From a virus: a stretch of DNA of 35,262 bases. Shown here piece by piece: positions 1-7,893 of the stretch. A program made the translations under genes and the position numbers. The DNA lies in IMG/VR virus record IMGVR_UViG_3300035670_000742, positions 1 to 35,262 of that record; one strand, written 5' to 3'. Within the stretch, counting starts at the first letter, position 1, and every line of letters begins with the position of its first letter. The notes beneath the pieces are model-generated. The model was not told where the DNA came from. It saw only the letters and a list, made by a program, of their open reading frames with translations, and did not search any database.

Positions 1-681
1 GTCCGCGTAGACCTCGTTCGCTGCGCCATCGTAGAACTCCCACGCCCCGTCGGACTGAGCCGACAGGAGGCCATCCCCGTAGTCGAACTCCTCGGACCAG
101 ACCAGTGGCGCGGTGGTGGTGCTCGTGGTTGTCGTAGTGGTCGTGGTGGTGGTGAATGTCGTCGAGGTCGTGCTCGTCGTTGACGTGGTGGATGTCGTCG
201 TCGTACTGCTGGTCGTCGTGGTGACGGTCGTCGATGTGCTGGATGTCGTGCTGCTCGTGGTGGTGCTCGTGGTCTCGGGAATGGCAACGCCAGTCAGTAG
301 GTCCAGATCGAGGGCGAGGGTGATCGCCACCCGCACGTTGTTCGACTCGCCGGGGTACACGTTCTGAGCCGCCGTGAAGTTGATTGGCTTTATGGGGAGC
401 TGCGTGTACTCGTCGAACGCCTCCTTGGCCAGCGCCCACACCATCTGCCGCCAGTTGCCAGTGGTGGCGTCCGCCAGCGCCTCAGTGGTGAATGGAACGG
501 AAGAAACGGGGATGCACATGTAGGAGGTCGAGGCGTCGAGGCCGGTGTCTCCCATGTCCGACGTGTCGTCCTTGTCCACGTAGACATAGCCGGTGATGTA
601 GGTTGACGGGGAGTCATCCTCGTAGGCGAACGCCGCCACGCATGCGAGCGAGAAAAACAGGACTGCTACAAGCGTCTTCAT
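1..681 (-). CDS. Secreted protein with Thr/Ser-rich linker (partial, C-terminus beyond window)
   Basis: The first 227 residues are visible and the frame is open to base 1. The start is ATG at 681, preceded by GGAGG five bases upstream. Residues 1-19 (MKTLVAVLFFSLACVAAFA) look like a Sec signal peptide. Residues 20-135 form a small domain. Residues about 136-191 are almost all Thr and Ser, and then a new domain begins with APLVWSEEFDYGDG. That opening loosely recalls laminin-G/concanavalin-like or glycoside hydrolase family 16 domains, but too little is visible to decide. The gene follows another secreted-type gene with the same kind of linker. It is probably a late accessory or surface-interacting protein; function unknown. 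Confidence 0.8.
   Translation of the reverse strand, partial: MKTLVAVLFFSLACVAAFAYEDDSPSTYITGYVYVDKDDTSDMGDTGLDASTSYMCIPVSSVPFTTEALADATTGNWRQMVWALAKEAFDEYTQLPIKPINFTAAQNVYPGESNNVRVAITLALDLDLLTGVAIPETTSTTTSSTTSSTSTTVTTTTSSTTTTSTTSTTSTTSTTFTTTTTTTTTTSTTTAPLVWSEEFDYGDGLLSAQSDGAWEFYDGAANEVYAD
70..275 (-). repeat. Thr/Ser codon low-complexity tract
   Basis: On the minus strand this is a run of ACN and AGC codons giving about 55 Thr/Ser residues. It acts as a flexible linker between two domains of the secreted protein. A shorter tract of the same type ends the neighbouring gene at 739-816. Such tracts expand and contract easily and can be misassembled. Confidence 0.85.
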
Positions 682-735
682 GCGGCCTCCATCTGCGGGT
701 ACGTTGCCATGTCTCGCCGTGGTTTTCAACAGGAA

Positions 736-2283
736 TCACGGAGCGGTAGTTGTTGTGGTAGATGTGGTTGTCATGCTCGTGGTTGTGGTCGTCGTGTCAG
801 TCGATGTCGTGGATGAGTCGCTGAAGTCAAGCTGAGGATAGACAACGAACGCAAAGTCGTAATCACACAGATTGTCTCCGTCGCAGAACTGGCCAGAGCG
901 GTATGTTGTTGCGGCGTAACCAAGCACGAATCCGCGCTGATCCCCGCTGATGTCGCAAAGCCCGCCATAAGCAAACAGCGAAGTCGGCGGTGTGAAGTCC
1001 AAAAACTGTAGATCCCACGTTTCAAGCGGAAAGCCAGCAAGGTCTACGCAGTTTGAGCCGTTTGACGAGTGTCCAAGAATGTACTGCTCGACAAATACGT
1101 CGTCGTTGTAAATCACGCACGTTGTTGCGTTGACACACCCACTGGCGACGCATGTTATTGGCTGAACTCCGGTGGCCGGACAGTTGTGGATTAGATACGT
1201 TTCGTCAGCAAAGCCATTGCCAGACTGTCCAACCAAACCCGGAAAGCAATCCGTCGTCATAGCTGCGAGCGCGTCAAGGTAAGCGTCTGTGCAATCAGCG
1301 GCGGCACCCATGCCATAGTGAGGCGTTCCAATCGCCGTCGGGCACGCCTCTGCCTGTCCCGTCACCAGAGCCGATGATGCTCGATCGTATCCAACAGCCT
1401 GACACTGCTCGATAATGGCGCGAAAATGCTTCCACCCATAATCGGCACTGGTGTAAGAGTCCGCAATATTGGTGCTCTGGCACAGCTTCGAGACTACCTG
1501 TCCGCTCGTGCCAGAAATCTCGTGCTCGGCACCATATGGGTCTTGGACTGTATTCGTCACGATCTCTCCTTGCGATCCTCCCGAGAGCACCCAAGACACC
1601 TCCATCTCGCGCGGATAGCCGGGATGATACCCATCGAGGTTGCGGTATGGCGTGTACTCGAAGTAATTGGTTGGGGCACCAGCCTTGCGAGCCGCCTCCT
1701 CTGGGGTCATGCGAATCCATGTATCATCGAACACCGAGCTGGTAATTCCCTGAAGTACATTGGCTTCGCCAGAAAACGGGCTGGACGTGTTGTAGTAGTT
1801 GAGATCGAGATACGTTTGAACCAGAATCCCAAGAAGCCGTTTTGCCTCCACCAAATTGTCTCGCTCATAGCGGTAGAAGCGGGCGATGTATTGCTCGTTG
1901 GATATAGCCATTCCACTGATCGAGTCGAAGCGCGACGTGTATGTAGGGAATGGACAGATCGTGTATCTCCACCTCTCGGCAATGGCATCAATCGCCTCCT
2001 TCGCCCGTATCTCGGCAGCATTAATAGCGGCACCGAGGATAATGTCCTGATCCGGGTATAGGCGCGGATGCGTGATGTCGATGTAATATGTTGTCGAGTA
2101 GTTGGTTGAAGTCCCGTCGGGCAGTTGCGTCGTAATGGTCGTGGCGTGGTCAGCCCATACGTCATCTCCGGATACTGTGACACCTCCGGAGTAACGCGGC
2201 ATACTCCATGCGTTCGTCGTCCAGTCTGCCTTCGCTGCCGTCGCAAACAGACTACAGGCCGCGAGTAAGATGAATATCGCCAT
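736..2283 (-). CDS. Secreted protein with Cys-rich region and C-terminal Thr tail
   Basis: This 515-residue protein has an N-terminal Sec-type signal (residues 1-19, MAIFILLAACSLFATAAKA) followed by a mature start at DWTTNAW. The second half, about residues 270-470, holds many cysteines, suggesting disulfides outside the cytoplasm. The last 26 residues are almost all Thr/Ser and end in TTTTTAP with no domain after them. The start overlaps the previous gene by 32 bases, with AAGG nine bases upstream. Base composition looks more AT-rich than the neighbouring structural genes, suggesting recent acquisition. No family is recognised. The next gene is in the same frame, separated by one TGA and 18 sense codons. 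Confidence 0.8.
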   Translation of the reverse strand: MAIFILLAACSLFATAAKADWTTNAWSMPRYSGGVTVSGDDVWADHATTITTQLPDGTSTNYSTTYYIDITHPRLYPDQDIILGAAINAAEIRAKEAIDAIAERWRYTICPFPTYTSRFDSISGMAISNEQYIARFYRYERDNLVEAKRLLGILVQTYLDLNYYNTSSPFSGEANVLQGITSSVFDDTWIRMTPEEAARKAGAPTNYFEYTPYRNLDGYHPGYPREMEVSWVLSGGSQGEIVTNTVQDPYGAEHEISGTSGQVVSKLCQSTNIADSYTSADYGWKHFRAIIEQCQAVGYDRASSALVTGQAEACPTAIGTPHYGMGAAADCTDAYLDALAAMTTDCFPGLVGQSGNGFADETYLIHNCPATGVQPITCVASGCVNATTCVIYNDDVFVEQYILGHSSNGSNCVDLAGFPLETWDLQFLDFTPPTSLFAYGGLCDISGDQRGFVLGYAATTYRSGQFCDGDNLCDYDFAFVVYPQLDFSDSSTTSTDTTTTTTSMTTTSTTTTTAP

Positions 2284-2899
2284 AGGTCGCTACCTTCAGG
2301 TAGTACTCTACATACTCAAGCGCAACGTACGCACCATCCACCACGGGAGGCGGGTCAGACACCTCCTCGCACACGGGATTCCCGGTTCCTATATTGGCAA
2401 CATTGACTCGCACCCACATGCGATCCGGGTGGGAGTTCAATCCTGTATACCGCGTTCCGTTTACCCAAGCATTTCCGGTAAAGTACCCAGCGCTTTCTTC
2501 TGCCCGCGCCTTCACGCCAGCAAACCCAACAACACCGCCGCCTGCGAGCTGGTTCTCGATGTCCTTCAGCCTGACTTCAAGCGCGCTCTCGTTCGCCTTG
2601 GCCCACGCCTCCTTGGTGTTCTTCTCGCGCTCCGCCCTGCTGCCGGTCGAGCGTGTCTCGCGGAAACTCTTGCCGGGAGGGCCGCGTACGGAAAAGGACC
2701 GCGAACTCATCTTTCCCTGCGATCCACGATGGTCTTCTCCGGTCCTGAACTCCTCGGAGACCGACGAGCGCTCGCCGAAGTTGCGCGACGAGACCTTGCC
2801 CTGCGGGCCGCGATGCTCGCTGTTCGCCATGTTGCGCGCCTTCTCGGCCATCGCATCCATCTGTGCGGCGACATCGCCCTTCTGTTTGTCAAGACTCAT
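2252..2899 (-). CDS. Hypothetical protein with RGPxGK repeats
   Basis: This 215-residue protein is hydrophilic and basic over its first 110 residues. Imperfect repeats are visible: HRGPQGKVSSRNF, HRGSQGKMSSRSF and VRGPPGKSFRET at about residues 29-80. Together they look like a disordered or collagen-like spacer. A helical segment (KEAWAKANESALEVRLKDIE, about residues 95-114) follows, then a compact C-terminal domain rich in Val, Tyr and Gly. It lies between the large repeat protein and the secreted protein, so it is probably part of the same late accessory or tail-fibre set. No signal peptide is visible. Function not recognised. Confidence 0.75.
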   Translation of the reverse strand: MSLDKQKGDVAAQMDAMAEKARNMANSEHRGPQGKVSSRNFGERSSVSEEFRTGEDHRGSQGKMSSRSFSVRGPPGKSFRETRSTGSRAEREKNTKEAWAKANESALEVRLKDIENQLAGGGVVGFAGVKARAEESAGYFTGNAWVNGTRYTGLNSHPDRMWVRVNVANIGTGNPVCEEVSDPPPVVDGAYVALEYVEYYLKVATYGDIHLTRGL

Positions 2900-2909
2900 G
2901 AGGACTCGC

Positions 2910-5900
2910 TCACGTTATCTGCGGGGCGTCCACCTTCTTCTCCCAAGGCGTCTCGCCAACCAAGAACCCAACGCGGCTGGTGTGGATCACCCTGCCGTAG
3001 CGCTCTGACGTGGAGAGGTCCATGTACCGCGTGTCGCAACCGGCCATGGTGGCGAGAATCAGGTCGCCGCGATACGTGGACGAGTAGTTCATCCTGTAGA
3101 TGGTTCGCCTGCGCCAGACCGATCCGTCTGCGGCGGTGTGGTACTTCCATTCAAAGGCTGTGTGGATTCCGACGACCCATTCCCAGTCTGACTTCTGGAA
3201 GGCATAGGTGTAACTCACGAGCACGCCGCTGCACGTCCCATCCGCATTGAGCACAAACGATTCGTACTCCCAATAGTCGGACGCTGGCTGCGGGAAGGCG
3301 TCGAGCTGGCATCCATCAAAGGCGGTTGCGGTCTTCGTGATCCCGGCCCGCTCGTACCACGGATCGCGCTTCGACATCGCGAAGGACTGAATCATCGCAA
3401 CGCGCTCAGTCTTGATGCGCTTCCATTCGTAGGTGCCGTCCGCATTGACTTCAAGCAGCAGCTCGTAGCTGACTCCGGGCGTCGGCTGATGCGAGAGATC
3501 GGTCGTTGAGTCTGCGGTCGCGTCGGTCACGGTCTCGCGCTGGCTGTAGGTGCCGCCGGTCCCGAACTTCTCGAACTTCTGCTTGGCGCGACGGCGCACT
3601 GAGTACGTGAAGGTCTTGTCGTCGTTCGGACGCACATCGACATCGACAACTTCGCCAAAGCCGGGAGGGGTTATCGCTGGCATCTTGTCTTGGTCCGTCC
3701 CGACGACAAGCGATACCGGCGCGTACTTCTCGCCCATGGAGACGGTTGCTGTATTGGCCTTCACGTCGCGCCGCATCATGACATAGCGAAACGTGCCGTC
3801 TGCGCGCGGGTCGATATTAACTTCGACGCGCCGCCTCGCGGCCCCGCTGTACATGGCGACAAGGGCGGTCAGCTCCGCGTTCGTGGCGGCGTACCCGCTC
3901 GACACCGACACATCGTGCCCTGCTGACGGGGCCGGAAGGAACAGGTTGCAGGTGGCGTTGGAATCCTCGGTCTCGACGATCAGATAGTCGATCCCGCCCT
4001 CGTCGTTCGGGTTGTACGTGATCTGATGGGCCTTGCGGGCACCGGCCTTTGCGGCGGAGAGGGCCGTCGTGAAGTCGCTATCCTTCGCGTTGACGCCGCG
4101 CCATACCTTGAACGTGACCCCCTCGGTGTCGGTTCGCGTGACGCCGACGCCCGAGAGAAGCGTCGTGACCGGAGTGACCTTGGTCGCGCTGAAGTTGATC
4201 GTGCCGTCGTCGTTGAGGTCTAGGTTGACGCTGGCGCGCTGCCCCTTGACGAGCGTCAACACGTCTGCGGCGGTTCCGGCATCGCGGTTGCGCCCCGCTA
4301 TGGTCTCGATCAGGACACCCGTGCCGCTGACGTTCGCGGAATCGGTTCCTGATACGACGGTCTGCGAGCTGCACGAGTAGTCGAACGTGCCATCATCGTT
4401 GCCGCTCAGTTGCAGGTTGACGCGCTTTCTGGCCGCGCTTTGCAACAGGTAGGTGAGGTTCCCCCAGTCCACATTCTTGCCGCTGGATGCCTCCGCCACA
4501 ATTCCGCCAGAGCCGGACGACACGCTGCCCTGTGTCTCCTTTACGGTCACGGCGCTGCACGAGTAGTCGAACGTCCCGTCGTCATTGCCGCTGATGTCGA
4601 TGTTGACGCGCTTGCGGGCCGCGCTTTGAAGGACGTGCAGCAGGTGGGCGGAGTCCACGTTCCTGCCAGCACTCGCCTCGGACACAACCCCGTCGGCTCC
4701 GGAGTCCACCTTCTTCTGTGGGGCCTGCACGGTGCGCTTGACGATGGTCGCCGTTGCCGTCCCGTTGTCTTCAATCTTCAGGTCGGCATCAATCCGCTCT
4801 CGCCCGGTGATGGTCTCCTGAAGGCCCTTCAGGGCGGTCGAGGTCTGGCCCCTTGCGGAACGGACGCTCGTCGCAACTCCGGTGCTATTGCCTGAGCCAA
4901 ACACCAGTTGCGCGTTCTGCGGCTCTTCCTTGGTGCGTTCGGCGAGGTAGTTGAAGGTGCAGTTGTCGTCGTTGCGGTCGATGCGGATGTTGGCAGCCAG
5001 CCCGACGCCCTTGTATGTCGTGGTCTCGAATGACGCCTTGACGGTTTCAAGGCGCGACATCGGCACCAGCCAGCCCCACTCCAGCGTCCTCTCGATGGCA
5101 TTTCCGGTCCATGCGTCGAGCGTGAAGACGTGGGTGTCGGCGTCGTACTCGGTGTAGGTCTCGATCACGATGGCATCGAAGAACCCATCCCCGCGCTGCG
5201 AGACCTTGATCTCCCGAGAGCGCCCCGACCAACTCAGCGGGGTCTGCTGTCCATCAACTCCAGCCTCGTCACCGGCATGGTCGTTCTCTCCGCCGTGAGC
5301 CGCCAAAAATGTTTCGAGCTGCTCCTCGGTATAGCCCCATGCGTAGTGATGAACCTCGACCGTGTCGCAGTGGACACGCATCGGGTCGGTCGTGAGGTTA
5401 GCAAGTGGATTCCCCTTGGCCGACAGGATCAGGTTCACCAGCGCGGAGTCGGCGCTGAAGGATGCGCTGGCAGACCTGCCCGCGAGCTGCTCTTCAGATC
5501 CGGTCGTCTTCCATGCCGTGATGATGTCCTGCGCGAGAGCCTTTGGAATCCCCCAGAGGTAGTAGATGTCCTCGGAGGTGACGAGATTCAGGTTCGCAAA
5601 CGACTGAAGCGTGAACTGCGGCTGCCCGAGATAGACGGTGACGGTCGCCGATCCGTCGTCTTCCTTGCGCCACGACTGCATGATCCGGTGCCATGTCCCG
5701 GTGACGGCAACGTCCTCAACGACGACATTCGAGTAATCTCCAGTGGAGAACTCTGCGCATACCGACGCCGCCCTCTCGGGGGCTATGTTGCGAAACTCCA
5801 CCGCGATGAGCTTTGCAGGATCGTCAGATCCGGAATTGGTCACGCCTGCCGTGGATGCGTTGCCGGGGGACATCGTGGAGCCGAGCGGCGACCAGCGCGC

Positions 5901-6245
5901 CTCAGTCCAGTCGATGCTCGCGCCGGACAGCAGGGTCGTGATGTAGCCCTTGCGCAGGGTGTGGCGCAGGAGTACCGAGCGGTTGCGGTCTACTGCCTCG
6001 ATCCCGCTGATCTCAACCTTGTAGGTGCGCCACGTATCAGAGAAGTCGCGCCCCTCGACGGTGAACTTCTTGATCGTGCGGCGCTTGGATTCGACCCACG
6101 CCTTGAGTTCCTCGGAGGCTTGCGGCGGGATTGGCCAGCGCAGTTCGATCTGGCCGTCGCTGTTGAGGCCCACGCCTTGATCGACCGCCAGTTGCGCCTT
6201 CTCGTAGGCGAGCAGAAGTTCCGGGTCGAAGATACCCTGCGGCAT
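2910..6245 (-). CDS. Large modular repeat protein, probable virion appendage
   Basis: This is the longest gene in the window (1111 residues), starting after AGGAGG. From about residue 350 to 960 it is made of roughly ten diverged modules. Each module ends in a beta-rich signature of the type (V/I)x(I/L)xxNDDGTFDYS. The best-conserved pair is 62 residues apart (GNDDGTFDYSCS twice). The N-terminal 300 residues and C-terminal 150 residues are unique; the C-terminus is rich in Tyr and Trp. Length, beta-rich repeats and position after the head genes suggest a tail, spike or adhesion protein of the particle. That role is inference, as no named family is recognised. No signal peptide is present. Confidence 0.8.
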   Translation of the reverse strand: MPQGIFDPELLLAYEKAQLAVDQGVGLNSDGQIELRWPIPPQASEELKAWVESKRRTIKKFTVEGRDFSDTWRTYKVEISGIEAVDRNRSVLLRHTLRKGYITTLLSGASIDWTEARWSPLGSTMSPGNASTAGVTNSGSDDPAKLIAVEFRNIAPERAASVCAEFSTGDYSNVVVEDVAVTGTWHRIMQSWRKEDDGSATVTVYLGQPQFTLQSFANLNLVTSEDIYYLWGIPKALAQDIITAWKTTGSEEQLAGRSASASFSADSALVNLILSAKGNPLANLTTDPMRVHCDTVEVHHYAWGYTEEQLETFLAAHGGENDHAGDEAGVDGQQTPLSWSGRSREIKVSQRGDGFFDAIVIETYTEYDADTHVFTLDAWTGNAIERTLEWGWLVPMSRLETVKASFETTTYKGVGLAANIRIDRNDDNCTFNYLAERTKEEPQNAQLVFGSGNSTGVATSVRSARGQTSTALKGLQETITGRERIDADLKIEDNGTATATIVKRTVQAPQKKVDSGADGVVSEASAGRNVDSAHLLHVLQSAARKRVNIDISGNDDGTFDYSCSAVTVKETQGSVSSGSGGIVAEASSGKNVDWGNLTYLLQSAARKRVNLQLSGNDDGTFDYSCSSQTVVSGTDSANVSGTGVLIETIAGRNRDAGTAADVLTLVKGQRASVNLDLNDDGTINFSATKVTPVTTLLSGVGVTRTDTEGVTFKVWRGVNAKDSDFTTALSAAKAGARKAHQITYNPNDEGGIDYLIVETEDSNATCNLFLPAPSAGHDVSVSSGYAATNAELTALVAMYSGAARRRVEVNIDPRADGTFRYVMMRRDVKANTATVSMGEKYAPVSLVVGTDQDKMPAITPPGFGEVVDVDVRPNDDKTFTYSVRRRAKQKFEKFGTGGTYSQRETVTDATADSTTDLSHQPTPGVSYELLLEVNADGTYEWKRIKTERVAMIQSFAMSKRDPWYERAGITKTATAFDGCQLDAFPQPASDYWEYESFVLNADGTCSGVLVSYTYAFQKSDWEWVVGIHTAFEWKYHTAADGSVWRRRTIYRMNYSSTYRGDLILATMAGCDTRYMDLSTSERYGRVIHTSRVGFLVGETPWEKKVDAPQIT
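4371..4660 (-). repeat. Near-identical 186-bp repeat units inside the 1111-residue gene
   Basis: The string gcacgagtagtcgaacgt begins at 4371 and again at 4557, 186 bases (62 codons) apart. Both copies run on into closely similar sequence for about 90 bases. The similarity persists at the DNA level, so the duplication is recent compared with the other modules of the gene. Confidence 0.8.
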
Positions 6246-6256
6246 GGATGGGCCTC

Positions 6257-6628
6257 CTATTCGTCGTCGGGGACGGAGTTCCGCGTCAGGAACTCGTCGT
6301 CATCCGCTATGGCCGATCCTATCGCCCTCCGGGTGTGCATGTCGAACTTTTCCCACGCTTCGGCATCCGTGTCCATGGCCCACGCGCCTGACTGCTGAAG
6401 GTAGAACCGAATCCCGTGAACGATGGCGGCGTACTGGTAGGACTCGATGGTGATGCTGCCGTCCGGCGCGTCCTCGCTGTCCGGCGCGTACTCAGTCCCC
6501 CAGCGAGGATTGACCTCGCCGAGTGTCGAGAGCAGCGCTCGCATGAAAGCACGCTGCGAGGCGGGGCTGTCCGAAATCCCCGCCTTGCGGCGTACGTCAT
6601 CAAACAGGTCGGCTAGGCCGAGGTTCAT
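6257..6628 (-). CDS. Small helical protein, possible head-tail connector
   Basis: This 123-residue acidic protein is predicted to be mostly helical, with a C-terminal stretch rich in Asp and Glu. The pattern resembles small helical connector/adaptor proteins that follow capsid genes: an early helical pair, then a segment about 75-90 with aromatic residues (YQYAAIVHGIRFYLQQSGAW), then a polar tail. The resemblance is weak. Its start overlaps the stop of the lipoprotein gene (ATGA). Treat the connector role as a guess. Confidence 0.7.
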   Translation of the reverse strand: MNLGLADLFDDVRRKAGISDSPASQRAFMRALLSTLGEVNPRWGTEYAPDSEDAPDGSITIESYQYAAIVHGIRFYLQQSGAWAMDTDAEAWEKFDMHTRRAIGSAIADDDEFLTRNSVPDDE

Positions 6629-7029
6629 GGCTTCTCGATCAGCAGAAATCCGGAGCCGACTAGCGCCTCGGCGTTCGTCTCTCCGGCTTCAGCCGAGTAT
6701 ACCGCCATCTCCAGCTTGTCGTTGTAGAGGTACTGGATGTCGCTCTCGGGCAGCACGCGGTAGACGGACATGGCGTTGGTGGCTGCGACCAGCGTGCGGG
6801 CCGTCTGCGACAGCCCGATGCCCGACACCGTCCTGAGCACCACCGTCATGTTGGTTCCGCCCAAGAACGAGAAGACCAGCGGCTTCCCTGTGACGGCGGT
6901 CTCGGATGCCGCCGTCTCGACGGTCGTCGTCACGACGCCAGTCACCGAGAACTTCCGCAGATCGTAGCCGCCGCCCCACGCATGCGAGCATGCGGCTACG
7001 ATGCAGGCGATCAGGAGGAGTCGCTTCAT
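6625..7029 (-). CDS. Small lipoprotein
   Basis: This 134-residue protein starts after AAAGGAGG. Residues 1-14 form a short hydrophobic signal ending in a lipobox (VAAC, Cys14), so it is expected to be lipidated and attached to a membrane. The mature part is about 120 residues, rich in Thr and Val, with no further membrane segment. It sits between a membrane-anchored repeat protein and a helical protein in the late operon. Possible roles include superinfection exclusion, a spanin-like function or a surface protein. The sequence does not decide between them. Confidence 0.75.
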   Translation of the reverse strand: MKRLLLIACIVAACSHAWGGGYDLRKFSVTGVVTTTVETAASETAVTGKPLVFSFLGGTNMTVVLRTVSGIGLSQTARTLVAATNAMSVYRVLPESDIQYLYNDKLEMAVYSAEAGETNAEALVGSGFLLIEKP

Positions 7030-7041
7030 GAACGACCTCCT

Positions 7042-7791
7042 TTACTCAAGGGCTACGGAGCCATTCGTCGCGACCGTGGCCGTCGTGCTGGCGACGTTGG
7101 TCAGCGCAACCACCGTTGCGTAGACATTGGTCACTCCACTGGCGGTCGCCAGATACGTGTTGGTGACTGCCGCCGCCGTGGCGAGATACACGTTTGTCAC
7201 GCCGCTGGCCGTCGCCAAGTAGGCGTTCGTGACAATCACCATGGTATTCGTCACATCAGTCTCACTCAGGTAGGTGAGCGTCGTTGTGTCGAGGGTCAAC
7301 CCCGTGCCAAACGTCGCGACATCCTGAGACACAGCCGTTCCGAAGTTGGCGGTATCCTGCGAGAGGCTGGTTCCAAAAGACGCCGTGTCCTTCGTCACTG
7401 TCGCGCTGATCGTCGCCGACTGCGGAGTTACGGTGGCGATCGCCGTTGTGGTCTGCGGGGTGAATGTCGCCGTCGTCACGCCGATATTCGTCGGGTAGAT
7501 GTTCGTGACCCCGGTTGACGACACCGTCTTGAGCGTGCCGTCGTCAAGAATCGACACCAACGCCAACGAGTCTCCGGTCCATGTGACGACCGGATCAGCG
7601 GCCATAGCGCCACCGGCGACCAGCAGGAACGCCAGCAGCACGATGCCGATCTTGCCATCCAAGTTGAAGTCGCGTCCGAAGAAGCGCTCCAGCGTGCGGA
7701 CGATGTAGAACACGATCTTTTCGAGGCGCTCCAGCTTTTCGGCCAGATCGCTCTTCTCGGTCTTCTTCTCGGTCTTCTTGTCTTCGCTCAT
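7042..7791 (-). CDS. Membrane-anchored protein with hendecad repeats
   Basis: This 249-residue protein has a charged Lys/Glu-rich N-terminus (1-20), a coiled-coil-like segment (about 15-38), a hydrophobic segment (about 47-66, IGIVLLAFLLVAGGAMA) and a long outer part. The segment before the membrane contains DFNLDGKIG, which resembles a dockerin or EF-hand calcium loop. After the membrane come two families of 11-residue repeats: TAxFGTxLSQD three times, then VTNxYLATAxG about four times. Such repeats suit a fibrous trimeric or superhelical stalk. Whether it belongs to the particle or to the infected cell surface is unknown. Confidence 0.75.
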   Translation of the reverse strand: MSEDKKTEKKTEKSDLAEKLERLEKIVFYIVRTLERFFGRDFNLDGKIGIVLLAFLLVAGGAMAADPVVTWTGDSLALVSILDDGTLKTVSSTGVTNIYPTNIGVTTATFTPQTTTAIATVTPQSATISATVTKDTASFGTSLSQDTANFGTAVSQDVATFGTGLTLDTTTLTYLSETDVTNTMVIVTNAYLATASGVTNVYLATAAAVTNTYLATASGVTNVYATVVALTNVASTTATVATNGSVALE

Positions 7792-7830
7792 GGCGAGGTC
7801 TCCCTGTGAACTGCTCTCTGCATCACTCGT

Positions 7831-7879
7831 GAAAAGGAGAGTCCGGCGGGCGGTGCAGGGGGTCGCTCCGCCGGACTCT
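7831..7879 (-). terminator. Hairpin terminator after the major capsid gene
   Basis: On the minus strand a perfect 12-bp stem (838-849 paired with 868-879, AGAGTCCGGCGG) encloses an 18-base loop and is followed by CCTTTTC. It lies 15 bases after the capsid stop codon. The U tract is short, so it may be partial and set a step down in expression between capsid and accessory genes. Confidence 0.7.
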
Positions 7880-7893
7880 GGGTGCTGGCGATC

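Noticed and set aside
70-275. CRISPR-like repetition
   Set aside because: The repetition is irregular Thr/Ser codons with no spacers.
113-367. Val-rich frame on the plus strand
   Set aside because: It is the reverse of the Thr/Ser linker codons and has no ribosome site.
5130-6398. 422-codon plus-strand frame opposite the large repeat gene
   Set aside because: Antisense shadow in GC-rich DNA; low-complexity translation, no ribosome site, and the opposite gene is convincing.
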